A model generated the notes under the pieces. The model was not told where the DNA came from, searched no databases, and was given only the letters and a program-made list of their open reading frames with translations. A stretch of DNA of 8,125 nt from Coriobacteriia bacterium (lineage in GTDB: Bacteria; Actinomycetota; Coriobacteriia; Anaerosomatales; JAHIQC01), in assembly GCA_030653635.1 (NCBI GenBank), contig JAURYZ010000188.1:1-8125 (forward strand), in the 5' to 3' direction. Numbering within the stretch: position 1 is the first letter of the stretch; each line of letters starts with the position of its first letter. A program made the translations under genes and the position numbers. Shown piece after piece: positions 1 through 7,504 of the stretch.

Positions 1-2325
1 CGATGGCCACCGCGCCGCGATCTCGGCGTCGCTGACTGCGGGATCCAAGTACACGCAAATCCGCTCCACGAGCCGGTCGTGGTCGACGTCGACAACGAAG
101 TCATCCCGGCTGGTCTTCACGCCCGGAAACGACACTGGAAAGATCTCGGGCAGCTTGGGCCACTCCAGGTAGCCAGCCGCCACCGAGGACGGCCTGAACG
201 ACAAACCAAGTGCCATCACCGGCTCGTGGCTCTCGTACTCACGTGTCGGGCGCTCGGCCGCGGCTGCGAGCGCATCTCGCTTCCCGGCTCCCCACCAGTC
301 GGCATATTCGACGGTGTCGCGCGGCTCGGTGCCACACACCATAAGCGCGATGCCGGTACCCACCTGTATACCTTCGCGGTTCTTCTCGGTGGAGAAGATA
401 CTCGGGTCTGGTTTGCCGTCCGGCGTGAGCTTGCCGGTGCGGTACTTATCGCCGTTCAGGTTGTCGATCCAAATGCGATCGAACGCCTCCAGGAAACGCT
501 CACGCATACCGGTGGTGGACAGCCCGTCTATCCAGCCGCTGTTCGAGATGAGGCACACGACGCCGCGCCCGCTTCGCTCTGAGATCTGGCGTTCAGCCAT
601 GCGAAAGAACCGGACGTACAGATCGTTCAAGCCCTGTCCCTGTGGCTTTGGAGCGAGCTTCGTCGTGCGGTAGGCCTCCGAGAGCTCACGTTCCTCACCG
701 ATGGCCATACCTGCATACGAGTTGTACGGCGGGTTCCCGATCACCACGAGCACCTTCTCCTCGCGCTTCACGCGATCAGCCGCGTCTCTCTCCTCGGCGA
801 ACTCGGGAAACAGCAGTGTCGAGTGCATCTGTTCTGGATGGACGCGTTTGTCCTTGGGAGGGGTCGCTTCTCCACCGTCGCCCCAGCCGGTGAGCGCGTT
901 GGTGAGGTAGACCGCGGCCCGCTCGTCGGGGTCTTTGAGGGGCACGCCCAGTTCGGCAAGCAGGATCCCCATCTGCAGGTGCGCGACCACGAACGGTGCG
1001 GGCATGATCTCGAACCCGATGACCCGCTCCATGGCGGCGCGTTTCACGTCCTGGCGGGTCAGCGCGTCGGCGCCTTTGGCCTGAAGCGTCTCGTCGATCT
1101 TTCGCAGAACCTCCACGAGATACGCGCCGGTGCCGCAGCACGGATCGAGTACAACCACGCTTGGGTCGGCAAGGCCGTCGGCAATACCGAGTTCCTCGCG
1201 AAGTGCCCAGTCCACACGGGCGACCATGTACTTCACGACCTCGTCGGGCGTGTACCAGACGCCGAGCTCCTTGCGCAGCTGCGGGTCGAACGCCTCAAGA
1301 AACGGCTCGTAGAAGTACTGGACCGCGTGCTCCTCCTGGAACTTCTCAAAGAAGCTCACGCGATCGATGCGCCACAGGACCTCCTCGGTCCACTCAAGCA
1401 CTTCGTCGATGTGAAGGTCGCGCAGGCGGCCCGGATTGGAGAACTGGTAAAAGAGCTCGGCGACCATGGGGACATGCAGAGTCTGGCTCGCCGTTTCCCA
1501 CTGGAACCGGTCGCGCCACTCGATGACAGCCGCTCGATCCTTGTCCCGCGCCCAGAGCACCCAACTCGCGAACATGCCGTAGAAGAGGGTCTGCACGAGC
1601 GTGGAGCGAAAGAAATGATCGCCCTTGTCGCCCTCGAACTTGAGTCCGAGCGACTCCTCGAGCTGGCCACGGAGCTGATCGAGGGCGGGAAGTTCGTGCT
1701 TGCTCTCCAGGCGGAGGCGTGCGGTTCGGGCATAGCTCGCGAGGAACCACGCGATGTCCTTGGGGTCAGACAGGGGCGCGTTGTGGAGAAGGACGCGGCG
1801 CAGGAACTCCGTGAGGCCCTCGCTCGCCTCCTCGGCGAACTTGTGTGGTGTAGCGATGTGGGCCCAAAACGCGGTCTCGTTGGTGGCGAGTCGGCAGGAT
1901 TCGAGCTCCCGGACGCCCGCGCCGTCGGCGCTGCGATCGACAAGCACGAAGTCACGCAGGTTCGTGACGAGCACAAGGCCATAGCGCTCGACGTAGCGAG
2001 CGACCTGCTCCGAGGCTGCCACCTGAAATGCATCGTCGGTTGTGCCTTTGACCTCGATCGCTCCACGGGCAGGAAGTTGACCTTGAAGCGGATCGGTGCC
2101 GGGGTTCCAGCCCTTGAGCTGCGAGGCGGTGAACAGGCCGCCATCGGGGATGCCCGCGCCGGTGTTTCGCAGGTTGATGATTGCGGAGACCTTGGGCTTG
2201 AGCTTGGCGCCGATGTCACTCAACAGCGTGGCGAGCGGCCCGTAATAGCTGGTCTCGGCGACACCGGCCCCTGATGCATAGATGTCCCGCAGTTGGGTGA
2301 AATACGCCTCGACAGGATCCCGCAC
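1..2325 (-). CDS. Single-chain restriction-modification protein (type IIG/ISP-like), C-terminus cut by window edge
   Basis: One uninterrupted frame of 775 codons runs to the window edge with no stop. The N-terminal domain has a PD-(D/E)XK nuclease pattern: P60-D61, then E91-V-K93 in the stretch AIEVKGTTDDAFQ. A helical connector (about 180-330) leads into an N6-adenine methyltransferase: YTP at 358-360 (motif X region), DPCCGTG at 394-400 (motif I, SAM binding), and NPPY at 531-534 (motif IV, catalytic). No helicase motifs lie between nuclease and methylase, which favours type IIG over type I or a full type ISP enzyme. The target recognition region would be mostly beyond the edge, so specificity cannot be read. 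The GTG start is the first possible one after an in-frame TAA and follows a GAGGGGG ribosome binding site. That site lies inside the 3' arm of a perfect 11-bp inverted repeat. It should both cut and methylate DNA as host defence. Family assignment is strong; the subtype is inferred. Confidence 0.88.
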   Translation of the reverse strand, partial: MRDPVEAYFTQLRDIYASGAGVAETSYYGPLATLLSDIGAKLKPKVSAIINLRNTGAGIPDGGLFTASQLKGWNPGTDPLQGQLPARGAIEVKGTTDDAFQVAASEQVARYVERYGLVLVTNLRDFVLVDRSADGAGVRELESCRLATNETAFWAHIATPHKFAEEASEGLTEFLRRVLLHNAPLSDPKDIAWFLASYARTARLRLESKHELPALDQLRGQLEESLGLKFEGDKGDHFFRSTLVQTLFYGMFASWVLWARDKDRAAVIEWRDRFQWETASQTLHVPMVAELFYQFSNPGRLRDLHIDEVLEWTEEVLWRIDRVSFFEKFQEEHAVQYFYEPFLEAFDPQLRKELGVWYTPDEVVKYMVARVDWALREELGIADGLADPSVVVLDPCCGTGAYLVEVLRKIDETLQAKGADALTRQDVKRAAMERVIGFEIMPAPFVVAHLQMGILLAELGVPLKDPDERAAVYLTNALTGWGDGGEATPPKDKRVHPEQMHSTLLFPEFAEERDAADRVKREEKVLVVIGNPPYNSYAGMAIGEERELSEAYRTTKLAPKPQGQGLNDLYVRFFRMAERQISERSGRGVVCLISNSGWIDGLSTTGMRERFLEAFDRIWIDNLNGDKYRTGKLTPDGKPDPSIFSTEKNREGIQVGTGIALMVCGTEPRDTVEYADWWGAGKRDALAAAAERPTREYESHEPVMALGLSFRPSSVAAGYLEWPKLPEIFPVSFPGVKTSRDDFVVDVDHDRLVERICVYLDPAVSDAEIAARWPS

Positions 2326-2326
2326 A

Positions 2327-2384
2327 GACGCCCCCTCAGGCCGACCTTAAGCTTGGTTGCTCAAGGATAGCAGGAGGGGGCGTC
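2327..2384 (-). promoter_or_regulatory. Nested symmetric inverted repeat covering the ribosome binding site of the restriction-modification gene
   Basis: GACGCCCCCTC at 2327-2337 is the exact reverse complement of GAGGGGGCGTC at 2374-2384. Inside it, CCTTAAGC (2345-2352) faces GCTCAAGG (2359-2366) across a 6-base loop. The layout is symmetric: arm 11, bulge 7, stem 8, loop 6, stem 8, bulge 7, arm 11. On the minus-strand RNA the one imperfect inner pair is G-U, but on the plus strand it would be A-C, so the fold favours the minus-strand transcript. The 3' arm contains the GAGGGGG ribosome binding site and ends one base before the GTG start. No U-run follows, so it is a poor intrinsic terminator. 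Translational control is inferred. It also lies just after the lipoprotein gene and could protect that mRNA 3' end. Confidence 0.6.
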
Positions 2385-2418
2385 ATTGGGCCGCTCTGCG
2401 GTGCTGATGTACTTGCCC

Positions 2419-2862
2419 CTACTTGAGCGTCACGACCTTCGCGAGCTCGGCGCCGTCCACAAAGAACGGACGGTCCGGGCTCGTCTCCTTCTCCATCATG
2501 TTGAAATCGTACTCACCTTCGGCACCGCGATCTGCGTGTACCGCCACGATGACCTTCTCGGTGGTCACGCCTTCAAGCGGCACTGTCAGATCGGCGGACT
2601 CGCCCTTCTCGATTGCGAGAAGGCCAACACGGTCACCTGGCTTGCCGTTGTCGTCGAGGTGCACGACGATCCACGCGTTCTCGGGGGCGAGCACGCGATC
2701 CACGGCCAGGGAGGTATTTCCGGTCTGCTCCTCGGCAAGTTCGAGTTGAGCGCTATCGGCGGCAGTGACATAACCCCAGACCTTCGGGGTTTCGGCGGTA
2801 CAGCCAGAAACGAGCGCAACTGCGGCGATTAGCACAAATGCGAACAGTAGCTTGGTCTTCAT
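2419..2862 (-). CDS. Small secreted lipoprotein, DUF7282-like
   Basis: A 147-residue protein with a lipoprotein signal: a basic start (MKTK), a hydrophobic core, and lipobox VSGC with lipidated Cys21. The mature protein should sit on the outer face of the membrane. Residues about 50-146 look like one compact beta-rich domain. The pattern (V-D-R-V-x-A-P at 54-60, the D70-D71-N-G-K-P-G turn, H109-A-D-R, an acidic stretch ending YDF, then a proline-rich turn and D-G) resembles DUF7282, best known from archaeal secreted proteins; this match is from memory and moderate. The ATG has an AGGAG ribosome binding site 7 bases upstream. It lies 63 bases after copA, with a GC-rich hairpin between, so it may be expressed at a lower level than copA. 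Possible metal ligands are few (H68, H109, M122, M123). Function is unknown; position suggests a link to the copper unit. Confidence 0.85.
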   Translation of the reverse strand: MKTKLLFAFVLIAAVALVSGCTAETPKVWGYVTAADSAQLELAEEQTGNTSLAVDRVLAPENAWIVVHLDDNGKPGDRVGLLAIEKGESADLTVPLEGVTTEKVIVAVHADRGAEGEYDFNMMEKETSPDRPFFVDGAELAKVVTLK

Positions 2863-2887
2863 TGATGTACTCCTAAGTGTGCGGAAA

Positions 2888-2905
2888 GCGGGCAGGGCCG
2901 CCCGC
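2888..2905 (-). terminator. GC-rich hairpin between copA and the lipoprotein gene; weak terminator or attenuator
   Basis: On the minus strand, GCGGGC (2905-2900) pairs perfectly with GCCCGC (2893-2888) around a 6-base loop, followed by TTT. The stem is strong but the U-run is only three bases, so partial termination or mRNA processing after copA is more likely than a full stop. It begins about 20 bases after the copA TAA. Confidence 0.4.
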
Positions 2906-2925
2906 CCCTGTGTGATCAGCGGTTG

Positions 2926-5592
2926 TTATGCGGCGCGTCTAGCCAGGCTCGGCTTGAAGCCGCGCAGCAGAAGCGAGTTGGTCACGACAGAGACACTCGA
3001 GAACGCCATGGCCACGCCGGCCATCCACGGGAACGGCGAGAGCAGGCCGATCGCAGCGATTGGGATGAGCACGGTGTTGTAGCCGAGCGCCCAGAAGAAG
3101 TTCTGGCGTATCTTGCGCATGGTGGATCGGGAGAGCTCAATGGCGGTTACCACGTCGCGCAGGTCGTTCTTGATAAGGACGATGCCGCCGGTCTCCATGG
3201 CCACGTCGGTACCCGCTCCCATGGCGATACCCACATCAGCCTGCGCGAGGGCAGGCGTGTCGTTGATGCCGTCGCCGACCATGGCCACGACCTTTCCGAC
3301 GGCCTGCAGCTTGGCGACCTCTTCGGCCTTGTGCTCGGGGAGCACCTCGGCCAAGACGTGGTCAGAAGCGATGCCTGCCTGCTCAGCGATGGCGCGCGCG
3401 GTGCGGCCGTTGTCGCCGGTGATCATGTAGACCTCGACGCCGATGGCGGTCAGACGCTCGACAGCCTCGTGCGAGTTGTCCTTGAGCGTGTCAGCCACGG
3501 CGATGAGGCCCGCGAGCTTGGAACCGTTCACGCCAACGAGCATGACGGTCTTGCCTTGGTCCTCGAGCTCGCGGATCTGCTGTTCGTATGCGGAAACCTC
3601 GATCTGCTCTCGATTCATGAGCTTGCGGTTACCGAACGTGACTCTCATGCCGTTCACGGTGCCCTCGACACCGTGACCCGGGATGGCCGCAAAGCCCTCC
3701 ACGTCGGGAAGCTCGATGCCGTCGGCCTTGGCGCGCGCCACGATCGCCTCGGCGAGCGGATGCTCGCTGGAACGTTCGAGCGCTGCGGCCATGGTGAACA
3801 TGCGGGTAACATCGTGGCCGTCGGCGAGCACGATGTCGGTGACGACGGGCTTGCCGTGCGTGAGCGTGCCGGTCTTGTCGAACACGATCGCTGATATCTT
3901 GTACGCGGTCTCAAGAGCGTCACCGCTCTTGATGAGGATGCCGTGCTCGGCGCCTTTGCCGGTGCCGACCATGATCGCGGTCGGGGTGGCCAGGCCCAGG
4001 GCGCACGGACACGCGATGACGACCACTGCGATGCCGACGAGCAGTGCCGCGATCGGCCAGCCCATCGTCGCGGCGGCCATGGCGATCGGCTCGAAGAGCA
4101 CGAACACCGCTGCCGGATCGGGACTCGCGCCAAAGATAGCGGGGCCAGCAAGCAGCCAGAACACGAACGTCAGTAGTGCGGCGCCGATGACGAACGGCAC
4201 GAACACGGCGCTGATGCGATCTGCGAAGCGCTGTACGGGAGCCTTTGAGCCCTGAGCGTCCTCCACAAGCCGGATGATCTGCGCGAGCGCCGTATCGAAG
4301 CCGACCTTGGTGGCACGGAACGAGAATGCCCCAAGCTTGTTCATGGTCGCACCGATGACGGTGTCACCTGCGTTCTTCTCCACCGGGATCGATTCGCCAG
4401 TGAGCATCGACTCGTCGACCGCCGAATGACCGTCCAACACCACACCATCGACCGGGACCTTCTCGCCCGGGCGTACGATGACGGTGTCGCCGGTCACGAC
4501 CAGCTCTATCGGGATGTCGATCTCTTCGCCACCACGCACTACTCGTGCGGTCTTGGCAGCAAGGCCCATGAGCTTCTTGATCGCGTCGCCGGCGCGGCCC
4601 TTCGCGCGCGCCTCGAGCAACTTGCCCAAAAGCACGAACGTGATGAGCAAAGCGCTCGTCTCGTAGAACACGGGCTCCATCTGAAGTGCCGGGATGAACG
4701 TGGTTGCGACCGAGAAAAAGTACGCCGCCGAGGTGCCTATGGCGATAAGCGAATCCATGTTGCCGGTCATACGTTTGAGCGAGTGCCAGGCGCCTCTATA
4801 GAAGCGGGCGCCGATGATGAACTGAACCGGCGTCGAGAGCGCGAACATGATGTACTTACCGACCTGCATGGGGTCCCATGCGCCGCCAACCGTACTGGCC
4901 AACCACTCGGCCAAGGCCATCGGGATAGACTCCATGAATGGCGGGACCATCGCGATGATGAACAAAGGCACCGAAAGGGCGAGCGACCATCTGAACATCA
5001 TCTTCTCGTGCGCATAGGCTTTCGCCTGCGCCTCGGCCTGAGCGTCGGAGCCTGAGGTGGCCCCAAGCACCTTCTCGACCTTGACGATGGCGTCATACCC
5101 CGCACCCTTGATGGCGCTGATCAGGCCGTCAACGCCGACCAAAGTGGGATCGAATTCGATAGCGACGGTCTCGTTGGCGAGATTCACGCTAGCGAGTGTG
5201 ACGCCCGCGAGCTTGCCTAGCGTCTTTTCCACGACGGCCGAGCACGAGGCACACGTCATCCCTATGACCGCCAAAGTGACCTTGCCCACGGAAGCAGAAC
5301 CGGCAGGTGCCGCCGCCTCCAAAGGCATGGGCTCGTAGCCTGCCGATTTCACAGCAGCGACAATCGCGGCTATGTCTGCAACCGCAGGATCGTAAGTGGC
5401 CGTGAGCCGCTCAGTAGCGAGGTTGACAGTCGCACCCGTGACACCGGGCAGCTTGCCGACGGTCTTCTCAACGACAGCCACGCACGAGGCACAGGTCATA
5501 CCGCCCACAGCGATGACCGACTCGGTCAGAGCAGTGGCCGCTGGCGGCATCGGCATATTCACGGGTTCGTTGTTGGTTTTCATCGTCTCCAT
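2926..5592 (-). CDS. copA: Cu+-translocating P1B-1-type ATPase with two N-terminal metal-binding domains
   Basis: An 888-residue membrane pump coupling ATP hydrolysis to Cu+ transfer out of the cytoplasm. Two heavy-metal-associated domains each carry GMTCASC (Cys34/Cys37 and Cys114/Cys117). Then come the actuator motif TGE (398-400), the membrane metal site CPC (528-530), the phosphorylation motif DKTGT (572-576, Asp572), the nucleotide-domain HP (611-612), TGDNG (725-729) and [10 protein letters not shown] (773-782). Y838-N839 in the seventh helix and MAFSS (862-866) in the eighth complete the P1B-1 signature that marks Cu+/Ag+ selectivity. Length and eight-helix layout are normal. The loop before the CPC helix (about 483-512) looks longer than usual. 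ATG at 5592 has AGGAG 6 bases upstream, and that site overlaps the stop of the cupredoxin gene, implying translational coupling. A second ATG at residue 4 is less well placed. Whether it serves tolerance (CopA role) or cuproenzyme assembly (FixI/CtpA role) is not settled by sequence. Confidence 0.95.
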   Translation of the reverse strand: METMKTNNEPVNMPMPPAATALTESVIAVGGMTCASCVAVVEKTVGKLPGVTGATVNLATERLTATYDPAVADIAAIVAAVKSAGYEPMPLEAAAPAGSASVGKVTLAVIGMTCASCSAVVEKTLGKLAGVTLASVNLANETVAIEFDPTLVGVDGLISAIKGAGYDAIVKVEKVLGATSGSDAQAEAQAKAYAHEKMMFRWSLALSVPLFIIAMVPPFMESIPMALAEWLASTVGGAWDPMQVGKYIMFALSTPVQFIIGARFYRGAWHSLKRMTGNMDSLIAIGTSAAYFFSVATTFIPALQMEPVFYETSALLITFVLLGKLLEARAKGRAGDAIKKLMGLAAKTARVVRGGEEIDIPIELVVTGDTVIVRPGEKVPVDGVVLDGHSAVDESMLTGESIPVEKNAGDTVIGATMNKLGAFSFRATKVGFDTALAQIIRLVEDAQGSKAPVQRFADRISAVFVPFVIGAALLTFVFWLLAGPAIFGASPDPAAVFVLFEPIAMAAATMGWPIAALLVGIAVVVIACPCALGLATPTAIMVGTGKGAEHGILIKSGDALETAYKISAIVFDKTGTLTHGKPVVTDIVLADGHDVTRMFTMAAALERSSEHPLAEAIVARAKADGIELPDVEGFAAIPGHGVEGTVNGMRVTFGNRKLMNREQIEVSAYEQQIRELEDQGKTVMLVGVNGSKLAGLIAVADTLKDNSHEAVERLTAIGVEVYMITGDNGRTARAIAEQAGIASDHVLAEVLPEHKAEEVAKLQAVGKVVAMVGDGINDTPALAQADVGIAMGAGTDVAMETGGIVLIKNDLRDVVTAIELSRSTMRKIRQNFFWALGYNTVLIPIAAIGLLSPFPWMAGVAMAFSSVSVVTNSLLLRGFKPSLARRAA

Positions 5593-5601
5593 CTCGATCT
5601 C

Positions 5602-6126
5602 CTACTCGACCACGATCTGGCCGAACACCATCTGCATTCCACAGGAGAACTCATATGTACCAGCGGCGAGGCCATCGAGCTTGATGGTCTTGTCACCTGA
5701 GGACAGATCCTCGAAAAAGCCGAGGTCCTTGCTCATGACCTGAGCCATACAGCCCGAAGCCGCATTGAACGTGATCTCAGCCGGAACGCCGGCGGCGAGC
5801 TTGATGACGTTGGGATCGTACGAACCGTCGGTCGAGACCGTGATGCGCTGGACACCGTCGGCATCGACCTCAGCCGCGCCCTCGACGGGAGTGCTCGATC
5901 CTGAACCGCCGCCGCAGCATGCGCAAGCCGGCGAGTCCGAGGCCGAGGCCGCGCCGGTGGCTCCTGCGGGCGAAGCGGCCACGGGGCCGGTACCTGGCGT
6001 GACTGCATCGCCACGCGCGGCCAAAGCGAATCGATATGAGGCAAAGAACGCTACGAGCACAAGCAGAGCGATTACGGCATATCTGATGAACACGGCATCT
6101 GCGCCGGTGGTCTTGGTCATAGTCAT
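5602..6126 (-). CDS. Membrane-anchored cupredoxin-like copper protein with a CxCC linker
   Basis: A 174-residue protein: one N-terminal membrane helix (about 13-35), then a flexible Ala/Gly/Pro/Ser linker (about 38-85), then a cupredoxin-like beta-sandwich (about 92-174). The domain should lie outside the membrane. Likely ligands are C126-M127, M131, and C162-G-M164-Q-M166 in the last strand. No His is present near these sites, so it is not a plain blue copper site of the plastocyanin type; a Cys/Met site favouring Cu+ is inferred. The linker carries C68-x-C70-C71 followed by GGG, which may be a second metal site. Its last 20 residues match the end of the cupredoxin domain in the upstream SafE-like protein. 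ATG has AGGAG 8 bases upstream. The gene follows the SafE-like gene by 19 bases and precedes copA by 9. A copper carrier or acceptor working with CopA is the best reading. Confidence 0.85.
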   Translation of the reverse strand: MTMTKTTGADAVFIRYAVIALLVLVAFFASYRFALAARGDAVTPGTGPVAASPAGATGAASASDSPACACCGGGSGSSTPVEGAAEVDADGVQRITVSTDGSYDPNVIKLAAGVPAEITFNAASGCMAQVMSKDLGFFEDLSSGDKTIKLDGLAAGTYEFSCGMQMVFGQIVVE

Positions 6127-6145
6127 TGTTCTATCTCCTTATGTT

Positions 6146-7426
6146 CTAGTTGCCAAAGAATCCGCCGAGATAGAGCCCCGCGAATACCGCGAAACCCACC
6201 ACTCCGCCGATGATAAGCAGTTCTTCGGGCTTCATGCCCAGTACGCGTGCCGGGCCCGCCGCAGCCGCAGCAGCGGCCTTCTTGTCGGTGGCCGGTTTTG
6301 GCGCACTCTTGGTGCGTAGGTACCACACGCTGCCCGCACCCACGCCCACAACAAGCAACGCAAGCGGGAGGATCGAAGAACTGGAGCCGCCACCTGCACC
6401 CACCGTGATGCTGCCGGACATCATGCCCATGCCGCACGTGAGCGTGTAGGTTCCTGCCTTGGTGGCAGGCAGTTCAACGATGGTCGTGTCAAAAGGCGCC
6501 AGATCGACAAGGACGTTCATCTGGGGAACTGCGAGCTGATCCGAGCAAGCATTGGCTTCCTGCCTGTCGACAATCAGACGCACCGCCTCATCGGCAGGGA
6601 TGTTGATGTTCTGCGGCTGGAACTGAGTGTTCACGATGGACAGTGGTATCTCGGCCACGCCGTCGGCGCCGCGCTTGTACTCCTGCACCGGCGCCTGGGC
6701 CGATCCGCCTAGGACCGACTGCTTGATCGAGGCTGCGGTCACCGGCGAGCCCACGAGCATGGCGCCGCGGTTGATGTACACAAGCCCGAACACCAGAACC
6801 ACGACTGCGAGCAGGAGCATGACGCGCTCCTTGAGCCGCGCGGGCAGCAGACTCGAGGCCGTTCCGAAGCCCAGCATGAGCGGCGCTGTCCCCAAACCGA
6901 AGGCGAACATGACAAGAGCACCGTTAAGTGCACTGCCGCTTGCGGCTGCTGTGAGCTGAGCCGACATGAGCGGGGCACACGGGAACAGCCCCGTGAGCAG
7001 CCCAAGGGTGACCGGCGTGGCGAGCGAGGAGTGGCCATCTTTGGCGTCCTCGTTGGCCTTGCGCCGAGTGCGCGAAAGGGCCGCGATCAGGAACTTGGGA
7101 GGGGCCGGGGTCAGCCGTGCGGCCCACGGGAAGTGGCCGGTCATGCCCAAAGCGATGATGATCATGAACGCGCCGGCCACAAACATGACATACGGCCGTA
7201 CAGCGTCCAAGTTGAAAGCGGAGCCGATCGTGCCCAAGAACAGACCGACGAGCATGTAGCTCGTGATCTTGGCACCCTGATACGCAAGGTTCGGCACCAC
7301 CTTGTGCGCCAGCGATTTGCCTTCGGTGCCCTTGAGGGCATATCCGACGACCATCGGGCCGCACATCGACACGCAATGAAGACTCGTCACAAGCCCCAAT
7401 GCGAGCATAGGAAGAAACAGGTCCAC
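6146..7426 (-). CDS. SafE/UreH-like (DsbD_2) membrane protein fused to a cupredoxin domain and two further helices
   Basis: About 426 residues from GTG 7426. Residues 1-225 form a six-helix UreH/SafE (DsbD_2-type) domain with LHCVSMCGP near the N-terminus and GLFPCAPL opening the second half; these paired Cys motifs are typical of the family, often found beside P1B ATPases in copper-handling and cbb3-oxidase assembly loci. Residues about 255-345 form a cupredoxin-like domain with C294, M303, and a CGMGMM cluster starting at C331. A helix (about 352-370), a Lys/Ala-rich cytoplasmic linker and a final helix (about 404-424) end the protein. Start choice: a GTG at 7432 is in frame but overlaps the AAGGAG ribosome binding site itself; the GTG at 7426, 5 bases after that site, is preferred. 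It probably moves or relays copper (or a reduced sulphur ligand) at the membrane. Family and fusion are clear; the substrate is inferred. Confidence 0.88.
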   Translation of the reverse strand: MDLFLPMLALGLVTSLHCVSMCGPMVVGYALKGTEGKSLAHKVVPNLAYQGAKITSYMLVGLFLGTIGSAFNLDAVRPYVMFVAGAFMIIIALGMTGHFPWAARLTPAPPKFLIAALSRTRRKANEDAKDGHSSLATPVTLGLLTGLFPCAPLMSAQLTAAASGSALNGALVMFAFGLGTAPLMLGFGTASSLLPARLKERVMLLLAVVVLVFGLVYINRGAMLVGSPVTAASIKQSVLGGSAQAPVQEYKRGADGVAEIPLSIVNTQFQPQNINIPADEAVRLIVDRQEANACSDQLAVPQMNVLVDLAPFDTTIVELPATKAGTYTLTCGMGMMSGSITVGAGGGSSSSILPLALLVVGVGAGSVWYLRTKSAPKPATDKKAAAAAAAGPARVLGMKPEELLIIGGVVGFAVFAGLYLGGFFGN

Positions 7427-7427
7427 A

Positions 7428-7501
7428 TTCACTCCTTAGTGAGTAAGAGTACGTCATACTCCCGCGCACCGTATCGAGGGCGCGGTGATGCAAGGAGTGA
7501 A
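7428..7501 (-). promoter_or_regulatory. Leader of the SafE-cupredoxin gene with a 10-bp complement to its ribosome binding site
   Basis: TTCACTCCTT on the minus strand (7501-7492) is the exact reverse complement of AAGGAGTGAA (7437-7428), which holds the ribosome binding site and ends one base before the GTG start at 7426. Between the arms are a CCGCGC/GCGCGG stem (7485-7480 with 7467-7462) and a GAGTA/TACTC stem (7461-7457 with 7451-7447). A competing local hairpin, TCACT (7442-7438) with AGTGA (7433-7429), would leave AAGG in a 4-base loop. The long pairing and the local hairpin use the same bases and cannot coexist, as expected of an on/off translational switch. Ligand or trigger is unknown. 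Confidence 0.5.
7447..7461. promoter_or_regulatory. Dyad GAGTA-N5-TACTC, possible operator
   Basis: Plus-strand bases 7447-7451 and 7457-7461 are perfect inverted copies. It lies 20 bases before the SafE-cupredoxin start. A DNA operator is one reading; a stem within the leader RNA is the other. It does not match the CopY box (TACAnnTGTA). Confidence 0.3.
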
Positions 7502-7504
7502 GGA

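Noticed and set aside
823..2274. Long plus-strand open frame of 483 codons
   Set aside because: It is antisense, in the mirror phase, to the restriction-modification gene, which carries clear nuclease and methylase motifs. The plus-strand product has no recognisable domain; long antisense frames are expected at this GC content.
2345..2366. TTGAGC within the nested repeat as a -35 box for the restriction-modification gene
   Set aside because: No -10 hexamer lies at a suitable distance; the stem explanation accounts for the bases better.
2923..3894. Plus-strand open frame of 323 codons
   Set aside because: Antisense shadow of the C-terminal half of copA; its composition is an artefact of the reverse reading.
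5100..5530. Repeated DNA segments around 5180-5260 and 5420-5500
   Set aside because: They are the two heavy-metal-associated domains of CopA, an ordinary internal duplication in this family.
6250..6285. GCN-type repeat run
   Set aside because: It encodes an Ala tract in the cytoplasmic linker of the SafE-cupredoxin protein and uses mixed codons, so it is not a true tandem DNA repeat.
7427..7432. GTG at 7432 as start of the SafE-cupredoxin gene
   Set aside because: It overlaps the AAGGAG ribosome binding site and so cannot be served by it; the in-frame GTG at 7426 has proper spacing.
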